DNA of 64,000 nucleotides. It comes from Rhodocytophaga rosea. GTDB lineage: Bacteria; Bacteroidota; Bacteroidia; Cytophagales; 172606-1. Location of the stretch: positions 3,676,501 through 3,740,500 of the forward strand of contig NZ_CP048222.1 of the NCBI RefSeq assembly GCF_010119975.1, given 5' to 3'. A program made the translations under genes and the position numbers. The number at the start of each line of letters is the position of its first letter. The stretch's first letter is position 1. The notes under the pieces are model-generated. The model saw nothing but the letters and a program-made list of their open reading frames with translations, was not told the origin of the DNA and ran no database searches. Positions 54,947 through 63,724 of this stretch are shown one piece after another.

Positions 54947-57900
54947 TTAATCTTCCTTCCTTGCCAGAATATTCTTAATGCCTTCCAGTTTGTCAGAAAT
55001 CACTTCCATGCTTACTACGACTTGGCCAACCTGGTTATCAGCACCTAGACCTTTGAGTTTTTTGTTTTTGAGGAAAGTTGTTTTGATATCTTCCCAGCGT
55101 TTTTGATCTGCAGCGGTGAGTTGTCCGGTGAGTTCTTTGAATTTGAGCAGGTTGGCTTCGGCACCAGTGGCTAACGTCTGGGCTTCGTTTTCATAATGCG
55201 AATTAATTACGGTACGGAGTTCCTGTTCATTCATCATAGCTACTACTTTATCAGCAATTTTATTCATGTTCCGGTAAGAACCTTGTAATTTGAAAGGCGG
55301 CTCTGTCCGGAACTCATCTGACTGGGCGGCAGAATAAATATATTCTTTGTTCACTTTCAGAATTATATCCCGGATAGCCAATAGTTTCTTTAGAATGGAT
55401 ACATACTCATTGATCTCTTCTGCGGCATGACTGGCTTCAAAAGTTAAACCATCTCTGATACCAGTTTGGGCAATTTTAATAAAGGTGAGTACATCTTTAT
55501 GACTTTTCATAGCCAGTTTTTGCAGCACCGGATTAGCTGTGAGGCAGTTTTCGAGATAACTGAGTTTAAAAGCTTCGTCGGAATCACCAATAATGTCGCC
55601 CAGGTTATAAATGTCTGCCCGGTTGGCCAGCATATCCGGAATCTGGAATTTGCTGCCGCTTTCAGTATAAGGGTTTCCAGCCATCACTACGCACACTTTT
55701 TTGCCCCGCAAATCATAAGTATGACTTTTCCCTTTATACACGCCTTCAATTTTCCGCTGCGCATCACAAAGAGAAATGAATTTCTGTAAAAACTCCGGAT
55801 TACAGTGCTGAATATCATCCAAATAGAGCATTACATTATCGCCCATTTCCAACGACAGATTGAGCTTTTCAATTTCTTCTCTGGCCGCTGCATTCGGTGC
55901 TTCAGCCGGATCGAGGGAAGTTACCTTATGCCCGATCGCTGGTCCATTGATTTTCATAAAGATAATTCCCAGGCGGTTGGCAATATATTCCATTAAAGTA
56001 GTTTTACCATATCCGGGAGGAGAGATCAGTAGCAGCATGCCCATCCGGTCGGTACGTTTATTGGCTCCAACGGTACCAATTTGTTTGGCTAGGTTGGCTC
56101 CGATTAATGGCAGGTAAACCTGGTCAATCAGTTTATTACGGACGAATGAAGTAAGTACATTTGACTTAAATTCATCTAGGCGTAGTTCCTCTTTGAAAGC
56201 GGCCACCATACTTTTTTTCAGCGCGGTATATTCCTGGAAACGGGGTACAATGTGTGCATCAAAGGTTTTCAGTTTTACCATGAATGCATTATAGTTGAGC
56301 AGGTATTTTCCTCCTTCTATTACGGCATGTGCTCCCTGTAAACCAGTAAGTTCTGTTTTTAAGGAAATACGGATGATCTTTTTCTGTTGCAATCCATCAG
56401 TAAACAAGAGTACAGCTGCTTCGTCCAGGTATTCCCGTTTTTCATCCAAATGGGTATGGTCAATAAAGGCATTGAGCCACTTTTTGATCAGTTTGAATTT
56501 CGCTACCTGGTTTTTCTCCAGAGATGCAACTGATTCTTCATAGGGCTGCGTATATTTTTTGTCTTTCAAATGTGCTAAAAAGCCTTCATATAGACCGGCC
56601 GCTTCGGCATCTACAATAAAATCATCGCTCCGGGTGAGTTCGTAAAACAAGTATTCGCCAGCCTCTGAGGCCAATGCCGTATCAAACAATCTGCTGTCAT
56701 TCGTAAAATTTGCTACTTCCTTCTGCACTTCCTCTACGAGCCCTTCGAACTGTTTGGTATCGGGGAAAACCTGTAAAATTACGCCTACTCCTTTTAAACG
56801 GCGGTGCAGAATTTCTTTAAACTCAGTAGGCGCGAATGCCTGCCAGTATAAGGAAGCACAAGCCCTGGCTTTAGATGGGTATTTGAGCAGGTCAATGTTG
56901 CTGGTAAGTTCTAGTAAAGCTTTCAGAATCAATTCTGCATCCTGATCGTGCACGCCTTTAATATATCCTTCATTGTACCTGGGAGCCATAAATTTCTGCA
57001 CATAGTCCAGCAACTCAGCATTAGTTAATAGCTGAAGTTCTTTGGTTGTGAGGTAGTGAAAACTTTGTCCCTGGCCATTTATATAGGTTCCTGTTTTTTC
57101 CTTTATAATAGTAGATTTCAGTATTTGGTAGGCTAAGTATTCTGCCCTGTATACCTCTGTATTTTCAGAAATTAAGGCTTGTTCCCACACATCTCTGGTC
57201 GAGAGAAAAGCAGTATCAGTAATTTTTTCAAAGAAATTAGTGCCTGTGAGGTGGTAAAACATATCACCTTGCTGATTCACAATACTCAAATCCAGAGGCT
57301 GTGTATTGGTAGAAAAGCGAAAATCGCCGAATTTAATCACCGATGATCCATCTACAAACAATTCCTGTTTATCTTTCAGTTGGCGCAGGGTTTCTTCCTG
57401 CACTGTTTTCAGGCGGCTTTGAATATCATCCGACTTTACAGTATCACCCATATCAGCCAGTTGCCGGATAATATCGCGGACTTTATCTACCATCAGGTCG
57501 GAAGCAAAATAGCCGTTGATCTCATTTACCATGGTAAACGTAGCGGCCCGGCTTTGTATGCCCTTCAAAATCCGTTCTGCCGATTGCATCAGAGCAATAG
57601 AACGTTTGTTTCTGGCTTCGGTTATGCTGAGTTTTTTGCTTTCGAAGGCATTGTATACTTCTTCCCGCTTCTGGGTGATCTTGTCAATAAAATCTTCAAA
57701 CTCGGAAAAACGACCTTCGAGTTCTTCCAGCTGCACCATCAGCTTGGTTACATATTCATCGCATTTTTCTGGAGTCTGGCTGATATCTAAATAATTGGCT
57801 ACCCCCTGATCTACGAGTTTGAGCTGGGAAGTGAACTCAGCCTTACCTTCTACTCCCAGTAATTCCTTCCGTTTTACCTTCAGCGCCGCCCTTATCTGGT

Positions 57901-59902
57901 TGAACTGGGCATAAATGGCAGAAATATTATCAATAATACGTGTAGTTTGAGTAGCATCTTCAATCTTGAGATTGCTCACTACATCAATCAGCATTTCCAG
58001 TTCGGTGGAAATAGCGGCAATATCTTCCTCTACTTTATTGGCTTCTATAACCTTTGCAATGCCGGCAATACTTTGATGGAGGGAACTAACTTTTGTCTGG
58101 TAAGGAGCCAGTGCATCGTCACGAAGCAAAAATACGACCGCATCGTTGGAGAGTTTAGCTGTGAGTGTTTCTATTTCTTTCTCCTTTTTTTCAATCAGAG
58201 GCAGATCGGTGTACTGGAGGTTTTTCAGGGAAATGGTTTCACCCCGCAATGACCGGAAAGAAGCCAGAAACTGCACAAAATGATTGATAGTATCAGACTG
58301 GCTCTTATTCAGCTCGGAAACCGTTTTGTTTACCTTTTGTACCACCCGGTCAATTTCTTCACTGGTATTCTTGCGGATACGGGTTACTTTCTCAAATTCT
58401 TCGATGGCCGAAGAAGCCGATTGCTTGATCTCCAGTAAAGGTTCCGCCAGTTGATAAGTTTCCGTGCGGTTGAGCCAGTGATAGGAATCTATAATGTCGG
58501 TGGTCATTTTCACCAGATCCATGTACAGATTCACATAGGTATCGTCCCGGTTAATGAGTGTAAGCAGTTCATTAGTTTCGGCCATGGCCCGTACGATATC
58601 TTTATTACCAATTTTATACAGATACGAGTCGCTGGTTTTTAAAATCGGATAATTAGGATCTACATAGGGGGTTTGCCAGATTTGTACGACATGGTGCTTT
58701 TTCTGCTCATTTTCAGCTTTAAAATAGCATAGTTCGCCGTTTTCAAAAATAGAATAGCCATGACATATAATCGGAATGGCTACTTTCTGCTCAATCAGAT
58801 TATAGGAAAGCAGTACATAGGTGCCGGTGTTCCGATTGTAAAAGACATATAAAAAATCTTCGCCATTGGGAGATGCAATCTTTTTTTCAAACAGCATATC
58901 CGACATCTGGTTGTCGAAAAGTTTGTACTCACCAGTTTGCAGATAATAACCGTTGGCAAAAATAATCCCATGATCGTCGGGCAATAGTACGCAGGAATCC
59001 TGGAGGGAATCTAGCCGCTGGGCATGACGTATTTTTTCGTTATAAACTATATAGCGGTATTTATGCTCCTGGAAAGGCTTTATCTTGAGTACCACAATAT
59101 TCCCGATGATGGTATAATGAATTTCGGCATCGTCCAGGGTTTGGTCTTTGTTTTCTACTTCCTCTGAGTAAATGCCCTGTCCAGTCGCCGTATTATTTTC
59201 TATTTTAATGGTGAGATCGCCACCAATAGTTTCTACAAAAACCCGGTCGGCAATAGAAATATGCGGAAATTTACCTTCCCGCCTGGCTTCCCGATTCGTA
59301 CGCTTCCACTTAAACTCATGCTGATCCGGATAGGTGAATTCATGGTCGCTGCGGTTATCTACATAAATCAATTTATCCTCCTGAATCGCCCATTTAAAAG
59401 TTTTGATATCACTGGGACTTTTTCCTACCCGGAACACCATGAATAATTTTAGGCCAATCACCGCAAATTTGGCAAATTGTGTTCCCCGGTAGTATTTGTA
59501 AAGGTTCTTAAAATCTTCCAGAAATCTGGGGTCATTCAACACATCTAAGGAAAGGTGATGAAATGTATGATTTTCATAGCGGTATACACTCAGTACATCA
59601 GCAAGGGTAGTTTCCGTTTTCAGCCCCATGTGTACATTATAGCCAAACAAAAACAGCGAATCGATGGCTACCATATCCACTGGAATGCAGTTGTGTTCAG
59701 TAGTAATCCGCTCAGTCGCCAGCAGCTTGGTTTCGATAGAACCAAAAACTTCCCGCCTTTCAGTATTTAATTTTTCCAGTCGGTTGCGCAGTTCATTACC
59801 TTGTTTGCGCAGCCGGTTGCGGATGATTTCATAGGTTCCTTCCTGCAGGCTTACTTCTTTTTCTTTGGATATATCTTTTACCGGAGGTGTTTCTACAGAC
59901 AT
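54947..59902 (-). CDS. Giant DUF3686-type AAA ATPase ('DNA repair ATPase')
   Basis: 1651 residues. The layout seen is: a short coiled start (20-55), a beta-rich region (about 60-480, FLFGYNVHMGLKTETTLADVL...), a long coiled-coil (about 480-860, IEEFEKVTRIRKNTSEEIDRVVQK), a helical region (860-1270) and one AAA module. Walker A is PPGYGKTT near residue 1300, Walker B is MLYLDDIQHC near 1345, sensor 1 lies in VVMAGNPYTESG near 1395, and DMLANRADIYNLGDI follows. It matches DUF3686 (PF12458), often named a DNA-repair ATPase; no repair motif is visible. Its neighbours are a flotillin and a YqiJ-like protein, which suggests a membrane-linked remodelling job. It is followed at 7 bases by a lipoprotein gene. 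Confidence 0.9.
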   Translation of the reverse strand: MSVETPPVKDISKEKEVSLQEGTYEIIRNRLRKQGNELRNRLEKLNTERREVFGSIETKLLATERITTEHNCIPVDMVAIDSLFLFGYNVHMGLKTETTLADVLSVYRYENHTFHHLSLDVLNDPRFLEDFKNLYKYYRGTQFAKFAVIGLKLFMVFRVGKSPSDIKTFKWAIQEDKLIYVDNRSDHEFTYPDQHEFKWKRTNREARREGKFPHISIADRVFVETIGGDLTIKIENNTATGQGIYSEEVENKDQTLDDAEIHYTIIGNIVVLKIKPFQEHKYRYIVYNEKIRHAQRLDSLQDSCVLLPDDHGIIFANGYYLQTGEYKLFDNQMSDMLFEKKIASPNGEDFLYVFYNRNTGTYVLLSYNLIEQKVAIPIICHGYSIFENGELCYFKAENEQKKHHVVQIWQTPYVDPNYPILKTSDSYLYKIGNKDIVRAMAETNELLTLINRDDTYVNLYMDLVKMTTDIIDSYHWLNRTETYQLAEPLLEIKQSASSAIEEFEKVTRIRKNTSEEIDRVVQKVNKTVSELNKSQSDTINHFVQFLASFRSLRGETISLKNLQYTDLPLIEKKEKEIETLTAKLSNDAVVFLLRDDALAPYQTKVSSLHQSIAGIAKVIEANKVEEDIAAISTELEMLIDVVSNLKIEDATQTTRIIDNISAIYAQFNQIRAALKVKRKELLGVEGKAEFTSQLKLVDQGVANYLDISQTPEKCDEYVTKLMVQLEELEGRFSEFEDFIDKITQKREEVYNAFESKKLSITEARNKRSIALMQSAERILKGIQSRAATFTMVNEINGYFASDLMVDKVRDIIRQLADMGDTVKSDDIQSRLKTVQEETLRQLKDKQELFVDGSSVIKFGDFRFSTNTQPLDLSIVNQQGDMFYHLTGTNFFEKITDTAFLSTRDVWEQALISENTEVYRAEYLAYQILKSTIIKEKTGTYINGQGQSFHYLTTKELQLLTNAELLDYVQKFMAPRYNEGYIKGVHDQDAELILKALLELTSNIDLLKYPSKARACASLYWQAFAPTEFKEILHRRLKGVGVILQVFPDTKQFEGLVEEVQKEVANFTNDSRLFDTALASEAGEYLFYELTRSDDFIVDAEAAGLYEGFLAHLKDKKYTQPYEESVASLEKNQVAKFKLIKKWLNAFIDHTHLDEKREYLDEAAVLLFTDGLQQKKIIRISLKTELTGLQGAHAVIEGGKYLLNYNAFMVKLKTFDAHIVPRFQEYTALKKSMVAAFKEELRLDEFKSNVLTSFVRNKLIDQVYLPLIGANLAKQIGTVGANKRTDRMGMLLLISPPGYGKTTLMEYIANRLGIIFMKINGPAIGHKVTSLDPAEAPNAAAREEIEKLNLSLEMGDNVMLYLDDIQHCNPEFLQKFISLCDAQRKIEGVYKGKSHTYDLRGKKVCVVMAGNPYTESGSKFQIPDMLANRADIYNLGDIIGDSDEAFKLSYLENCLTANPVLQKLAMKSHKDVLTFIKIAQTGIRDGLTFEASHAAEEINEYVSILKKLLAIRDIILKVNKEYIYSAAQSDEFRTEPPFKLQGSYRNMNKIADKVVAMMNEQELRTVINSHYENEAQTLATGAEANLLKFKELTGQLTAADQKRWEDIKTTFLKNKKLKGLGADNQVGQVVVSMEVISDKLEGIKNILARKED

Positions 59903-60100
59903 GGGAAATGGGAATTAGGAGATAAAAATTCTCTTGTGGGTAATAGAGATAAAATTTTTATTAAAGATTTCTCAGGAAATGATGATTAATTTATCATGGG
60001 TTATAGCATTCATATTTAATAGTACATATGAATCAGTTGCACAGAAAATGAAACTCACAAATATCAGAATTCTAATTATTTCTTTTATAACGTATCAAAA

Positions 60101-60167
60101 AAGCCCACCTAGCTGTGCCATTGCGCCAAGATCCTGCGGTGATGCAGGCAGGTTGTAGTTTGGGCTT
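60101..60167 (-). terminator. Long hairpin past the small gene, GC-rich core
   Basis: AAGCCCA (60101-60107) pairs with TGGGCTT (60161-60167). Inside, CCTGC and GCAGG form a second stem. On the minus strand the outer stem is followed by TTTTTTG, as for a terminator, about 15 bases past the stop of the 56-residue gene. The core is GC-rich compared with the surroundings. Confidence 0.6.
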
Positions 60168-60182
60168 GGTGTAAAGTATACT

Positions 60183-60353
60183 CTATTCAACATCTAAATC
60201 TTTGGCTTTAACTACAACAACCTGTCCGTTTTGTGAGAAAACAAGCTCGCCGTCTTCTTTTTGTTTTTTGCGGATAAGCCGTTCTACAGCCAAGTCAATT
60301 CCTTTTAAAATTTTGCTTCTTAGGTCAGTTATATTTAATTTATCTTTATTCAT
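60183..60353 (-). CDS. 56-residue partner protein of the zeta-like kinase
   Basis: A short gene read by eye. The product begins MNKDKLNITDLRSKILKGID, continues LAVERLIRKKQKEDGELVFSQ and ends VVVVKAKDLDVE: a helical first half and a beta hairpin in the second. Its ATG overlaps the end of the zeta-like gene by 8 bases (60346-60353), so translation is coupled. I recognise no family; position and size suggest an antitoxin or regulatory subunit, but toxin-first order is unusual for zeta systems, whose antitoxin normally precedes. Confidence 0.7.
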   Translation of the reverse strand: MNKDKLNITDLRSKILKGIDLAVERLIRKKQKEDGELVFSQNGQVVVVKAKDLDVE

Positions 60354-60921
60354 TACTCAAAGTCTTTAATTTATTCCAAATTTGTTCATTTTGGATGTTT
60401 ATCTCTTGGTCTTCTTGTCCCTCGGCCACTACTATATATGGATTTTGTGAATTATCAATAACTATCCAATAGTCGCAAATTGGGATGAATAGTTTAAAAA
60501 GATTATATATTCCTTTCTTATATCTTCTACGGATAACCTCTTCAGGAATATTATGCCCGCCTTCAGTCACTCTTCTTTTTACCCTAGCAATCGCTAATTC
60601 AGGAGAGTTTAACCAGAAGTATACTAAAGTAATGTTATATCCTTTTCCCTTGGCTACCTTAATTGTCTGCACATAGCTTCTGGTGGCTAATGTTGTTTCT
60701 ATGGCAAAGTCTTCTTGTTTTTTAAGTAACTCGTCAATTCTTTGTAACATTATTCTTCCTGCTTCAACAGCAACTTTTTCAGGCTGAAATGGAGAAAGTC
60801 CACGTGCGATTTCATCTGCATTAACAAATTCACGACAATCAAGCATTTCAGGAAGAACGGTAAAAGAAGCAGTTGTTTTTCCTGCACCATTACAGCCTGA
60901 TATGATGTATAAGTTTGGCAT
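60346..60921 (-). CDS. Zeta-toxin-like P-loop kinase (AAA_33 type)
   Basis: 191 residues. Walker A is GCNGAGKTT at residues 9-17. FVNADEIARGLSPFQPE gives the substrate-site Asp found in zeta toxins, AIETTLATRSY the Glu-Thr-Thr strand, and KRRVTEGGHNIPEEVIRRRY the lid with Arg residues. Zeta toxins phosphorylate UDP-N-acetylglucosamine; small stand-alone relatives of this length occur widely in Bacteroidota and cyanobacteria, with untested activity. It precedes and overlaps a 56-residue gene. The pair lies between the flotillin and the giant ATPase genes. Confidence 0.85.
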   Translation of the reverse strand: MPNLYIISGCNGAGKTTASFTVLPEMLDCREFVNADEIARGLSPFQPEKVAVEAGRIMLQRIDELLKKQEDFAIETTLATRSYVQTIKVAKGKGYNITLVYFWLNSPELAIARVKRRVTEGGHNIPEEVIRRRYKKGIYNLFKLFIPICDYWIVIDNSQNPYIVVAEGQEDQEINIQNEQIWNKLKTLSNE

Positions 60922-60999
60922 ATGTGAATCTTCCTACAATGAGCGTTAACCTATACTGAAGAAGACGGCTAAGAGGCTGAAGCAGTGGAGTTATTTCTA

Positions 61000-61292
61000 T
61001 TAATTTAGGAATGGCTCAAACATTATATGAACGATTATAGATGCCACTATCATAAAGGTATAAATAGAAGTCCACCACTTTGTATGTGAAGCTTTGTTAT
61101 ATAAAATAAATGAAATTATGTAGCTACATAACCTATTAAGCAGGAAGCTAGAAGTTGAAACAGAATCTTGCCGAATAAAATCTCAGACTCAAAAACATCC
61201 ATTAATATTTGAGAAATAACAGAAAAAACAAATAAAGCGATAATATATTTATACTTGAATATGATTTCTTTGATAACAGTTGAGTCAATCAT
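61000..61292 (-). pseudogene. Small membrane protein gene with a single-base frameshift
   Basis: From the ATG at 61292 the frame reads MIDSTVIKEIIFKYKYIIAL, ... LLASCLIGYVAT and stops at about residue 58. Moving to another frame near 61118-61130 continues the hydrophobic pattern, YIISFILYNKASHTKWWTSI then YTFMIVASIIVHIMFEPFLN, up to TAA at 61000. The total span of 293 bases is one short of a multiple of three, so one base is missing. The intact product would have about 97 residues and four helices. A real decay, a sequencing error or a frameshift are all possible. Confidence 0.6.
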
Positions 61293-61353
61293 AGGTTAGT
61301 CTTTTCTTATTTTTAATCCCACACAACATACGGATATATGCAACCTGATATGT

Positions 61354-61393
61354 AGTTGCGTACATTCATCCAAATAGACGAACGTACGCAACT
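61354..61393. repeat. 10-bp inverted repeat after the flotillin gene
   Basis: AGTTGCGTAC (61354-61363) pairs exactly with GTACGCAACT (61384-61393), with a 20-base loop. It lies just past the flotillin stop codon on the minus strand but has no T-run, so it may be a processing or partial termination signal. Confidence 0.5.
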
Positions 61394-61407
61394 GTAAACC
61401 TCAATAA

Positions 61408-63591
61408 TTACCAGATACCCAGGCTGTGGGCGGCATCGTCAGAAACGCCCTTCTTTTTGGCAGAGGAAAGCAGATTATTTAGCAAACTTTTGGATTCCTT
61501 ATCATCAGTCAGTTTTGACATTTGCAGGATCAGAGCAGCTACACTCAGGTTTTTTACGTCTTCAGAAGAGATGCCAAACTGGTCTACCAGGCGCTTGAGG
61601 CTTTGTTTAAAATGGGCTTCTTTGTCTTCTTTACCATTGCCATTTCCGAAGAAAGTGTTTTTTACATCCGTCAGGTTATGACTATTGCTTAGCAATCTAT
61701 CCACTGATTTACCGGTACTCACCGAATTGATGATTTTATCGAAGAACATAGTTTCACCACCCACAATATCAATTTTAGCAGATTTCAGGGCTTCGGCTAT
61801 TACTGTAGCCTGAGCATCAGCGATGTTTTTCTGAATGTTAATGGTAGCCAGTTCCACTTCTTTCTCTTTCTGCAATTTGAGCTTGAACTCTTCGTGTTCT
61901 TTGCCTATGCCGTCCATCTTCTTCATCGCATCTGCCTTGCTTTCAATACCTTTGGCTTCAGCTGTGAATTTCTCATGCATAATTTTGGCTTCGGTGAGGC
62001 CTTTCTTCTCTTCCGCCTGTGCTTTTATTTCGATTACATTTGCTTCGGCCAGACCTTTTTCTTTATTCACTTTAGCAGCTACAAGCCCTAATTTTTCATC
62101 GGCATCCGCCTGGGCTTTGGCCATTACTTCGATACTTTTGGCTTCGGCAATGGCTTTGTTTTCAATAATAGTAGCATCGGCTTTTCCTTCTTTTTCTTTG
62201 GCGAGAGCTTTGGCCTGCATTACCTGGGCTTCGGCGATACCTAAGGCAGCTGCTTTTGAAGTTTCCGCATCGGCCAGTATTTTCATAGCTTCTGCTTTTT
62301 TGCCGGCAGTTGCCTGTTCAGCATCAGCCTCAATCATGATACGTTTTGCCTTAAATTCAGCTGACTGGCGGTCGGCTTCAGCAGCTTTAATTTGTTGAAC
62401 CAATGCTTGTTCTGCAAGCATCTCTGCTTTTTTGATAGCCACTGCTTTTTCACGGTCTGCGAGGGCAAATGCCTGGGTATCTTTTATTTTTTCTTCTTCT
62501 GTCACCACTGCTTTCTGTACTACCACTCTTTCCCGGATCACTTCCTGAATGTTCTTGCGCTCTTCTTCTATAGCTTTTTCTTTGGCAATATCAGCAAGCG
62601 AAACAATACGCTGCTTTTCGGTTACTTCCAGCAAACGGTCTTTGTCTACACGTTCTGTTTCTACCGCTTCAATGCGCTCTTTGTTTTTGCGGGCTACAAT
62701 AATCTGGCGATCACGGTTTTCTTCAGCAATTCTGGATTCTTCTTCCGTCTGTATGCGGGCTTTTTCTGATTTTAGGCGTTCCTGTTGTTGAATTACCGCT
62801 GTTTCAGATTCTTCTCTGGCTTTAATAGAAGCAATTTCCCGTTTCTGCTTTTCTTCAGTTTCTGCCAGTTGCCGGTTTAGTTCCAGTATAGCTTCTTTGG
62901 CTTGTACGTTTTGCTGGGTAATGGTTTTTTCTTTTTCACGCTCAATGTGGTTAGAAAGAATTTTCTGTTTAGCCGTTAGTTCAATGATTTTTTTGATACC
63001 TTCTGCATCCAGAATATTGTTTTCATTGAGTTCTTCAATGTGGGTTTGCTCTAAGTAATCAATGGCGCAATCGTCGAGGATATATCCATTCAGATCAGTA
63101 CCGATAATTTGCAGAATTTCGTGCTTAAATAGTTCACGGGAATTATAGAGTTCAATGAATTCAAACTTTTTACCAACGGTTTTTAATGCTTCTGAAAATT
63201 TGGCATCAAATAGATCTTCTAGTGCCTGAGTGTCAGAAGCCCTGCGGCAGCCAATAGACTGGCCCACTTGAATTACGTCATCCTGGGTTTTATTTACTCG
63301 TACAAAGAAAGTTACTTTAATATCTGCCCGTAAGTTATCCTTACAAATAAGGCCTTCCTTTCCCTGCCTAGCAATCATTACCGTTTTTAAGGAAATGTCC
63401 ATGTGCTCCAGGCTATGTAGCACGGGAACAACGATCATTCCTGAAAATGAAACCTGTGTACCTCCGATACCAGTCCTGACTAAGGCCTGGCCTTGTTCGG
63501 CTTTACGGTACCATTTTGAGATCATGGCAATTATACCAATCAGGATAAATGCTATGATTACTAAACCTACAATTGTAATGTTGAAAACCAT
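61408..63591 (-). CDS. Flotillin-family protein (YqiK type)
   Basis: 727 residues. A single N-terminal transmembrane helix (about 4-25, ITIVGLVIIAFILIGIIAMI) is followed by the SPFH/band 7 domain (about 35-210, including EHMDISLKTVMIARQGKEG and LNGYILDDCAIDYLEQTHI). A very long Ala/Glu/Lys-rich coiled-coil spans about 215-610. The flotillin C-terminus carries AKIDIVGGETMFFDKIINSV. It scaffolds membrane microdomains. It lies 133 bases after a YqiJ-like OB-fold gene, as in E. coli yqiJ-yqiK, and upstream of the DUF3686 ATPase. It is longer than classic flotillins (about 500) but fits YqiK-like ones. Confidence 0.93.
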   Translation of the reverse strand: MVFNITIVGLVIIAFILIGIIAMISKWYRKAEQGQALVRTGIGGTQVSFSGMIVVPVLHSLEHMDISLKTVMIARQGKEGLICKDNLRADIKVTFFVRVNKTQDDVIQVGQSIGCRRASDTQALEDLFDAKFSEALKTVGKKFEFIELYNSRELFKHEILQIIGTDLNGYILDDCAIDYLEQTHIEELNENNILDAEGIKKIIELTAKQKILSNHIEREKEKTITQQNVQAKEAILELNRQLAETEEKQKREIASIKAREESETAVIQQQERLKSEKARIQTEEESRIAEENRDRQIIVARKNKERIEAVETERVDKDRLLEVTEKQRIVSLADIAKEKAIEEERKNIQEVIRERVVVQKAVVTEEEKIKDTQAFALADREKAVAIKKAEMLAEQALVQQIKAAEADRQSAEFKAKRIMIEADAEQATAGKKAEAMKILADAETSKAAALGIAEAQVMQAKALAKEKEGKADATIIENKAIAEAKSIEVMAKAQADADEKLGLVAAKVNKEKGLAEANVIEIKAQAEEKKGLTEAKIMHEKFTAEAKGIESKADAMKKMDGIGKEHEEFKLKLQKEKEVELATINIQKNIADAQATVIAEALKSAKIDIVGGETMFFDKIINSVSTGKSVDRLLSNSHNLTDVKNTFFGNGNGKEDKEAHFKQSLKRLVDQFGISSEDVKNLSVAALILQMSKLTDDKESKSLLNNLLSSAKKKGVSDDAAHSLGIW

Positions 63592-63724
63592 AAGTAAACT
63601 GAATTGAAATATGAAAAATTAGAAATAGATGAAAGGATAATGAATGATTAAAGCGTATGAATATATTATAGGATTTGATGCGTTTATTAAGTATGATAAT
63701 TTATGGGTTGAATTAGACTCTCAA

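Noticed and set aside
54947-59902. A DNA-repair role taken from the common annotation
   Set aside because: No nuclease, helicase or zinc-hook motif is visible. The name is annotation habit; the AAA module and the flotillin neighbours say more.
61835-62398. 187-codon plus-strand frame
   Set aside because: Antisense shadow of the Ala/Glu/Lys-rich coiled-coil of the flotillin gene.
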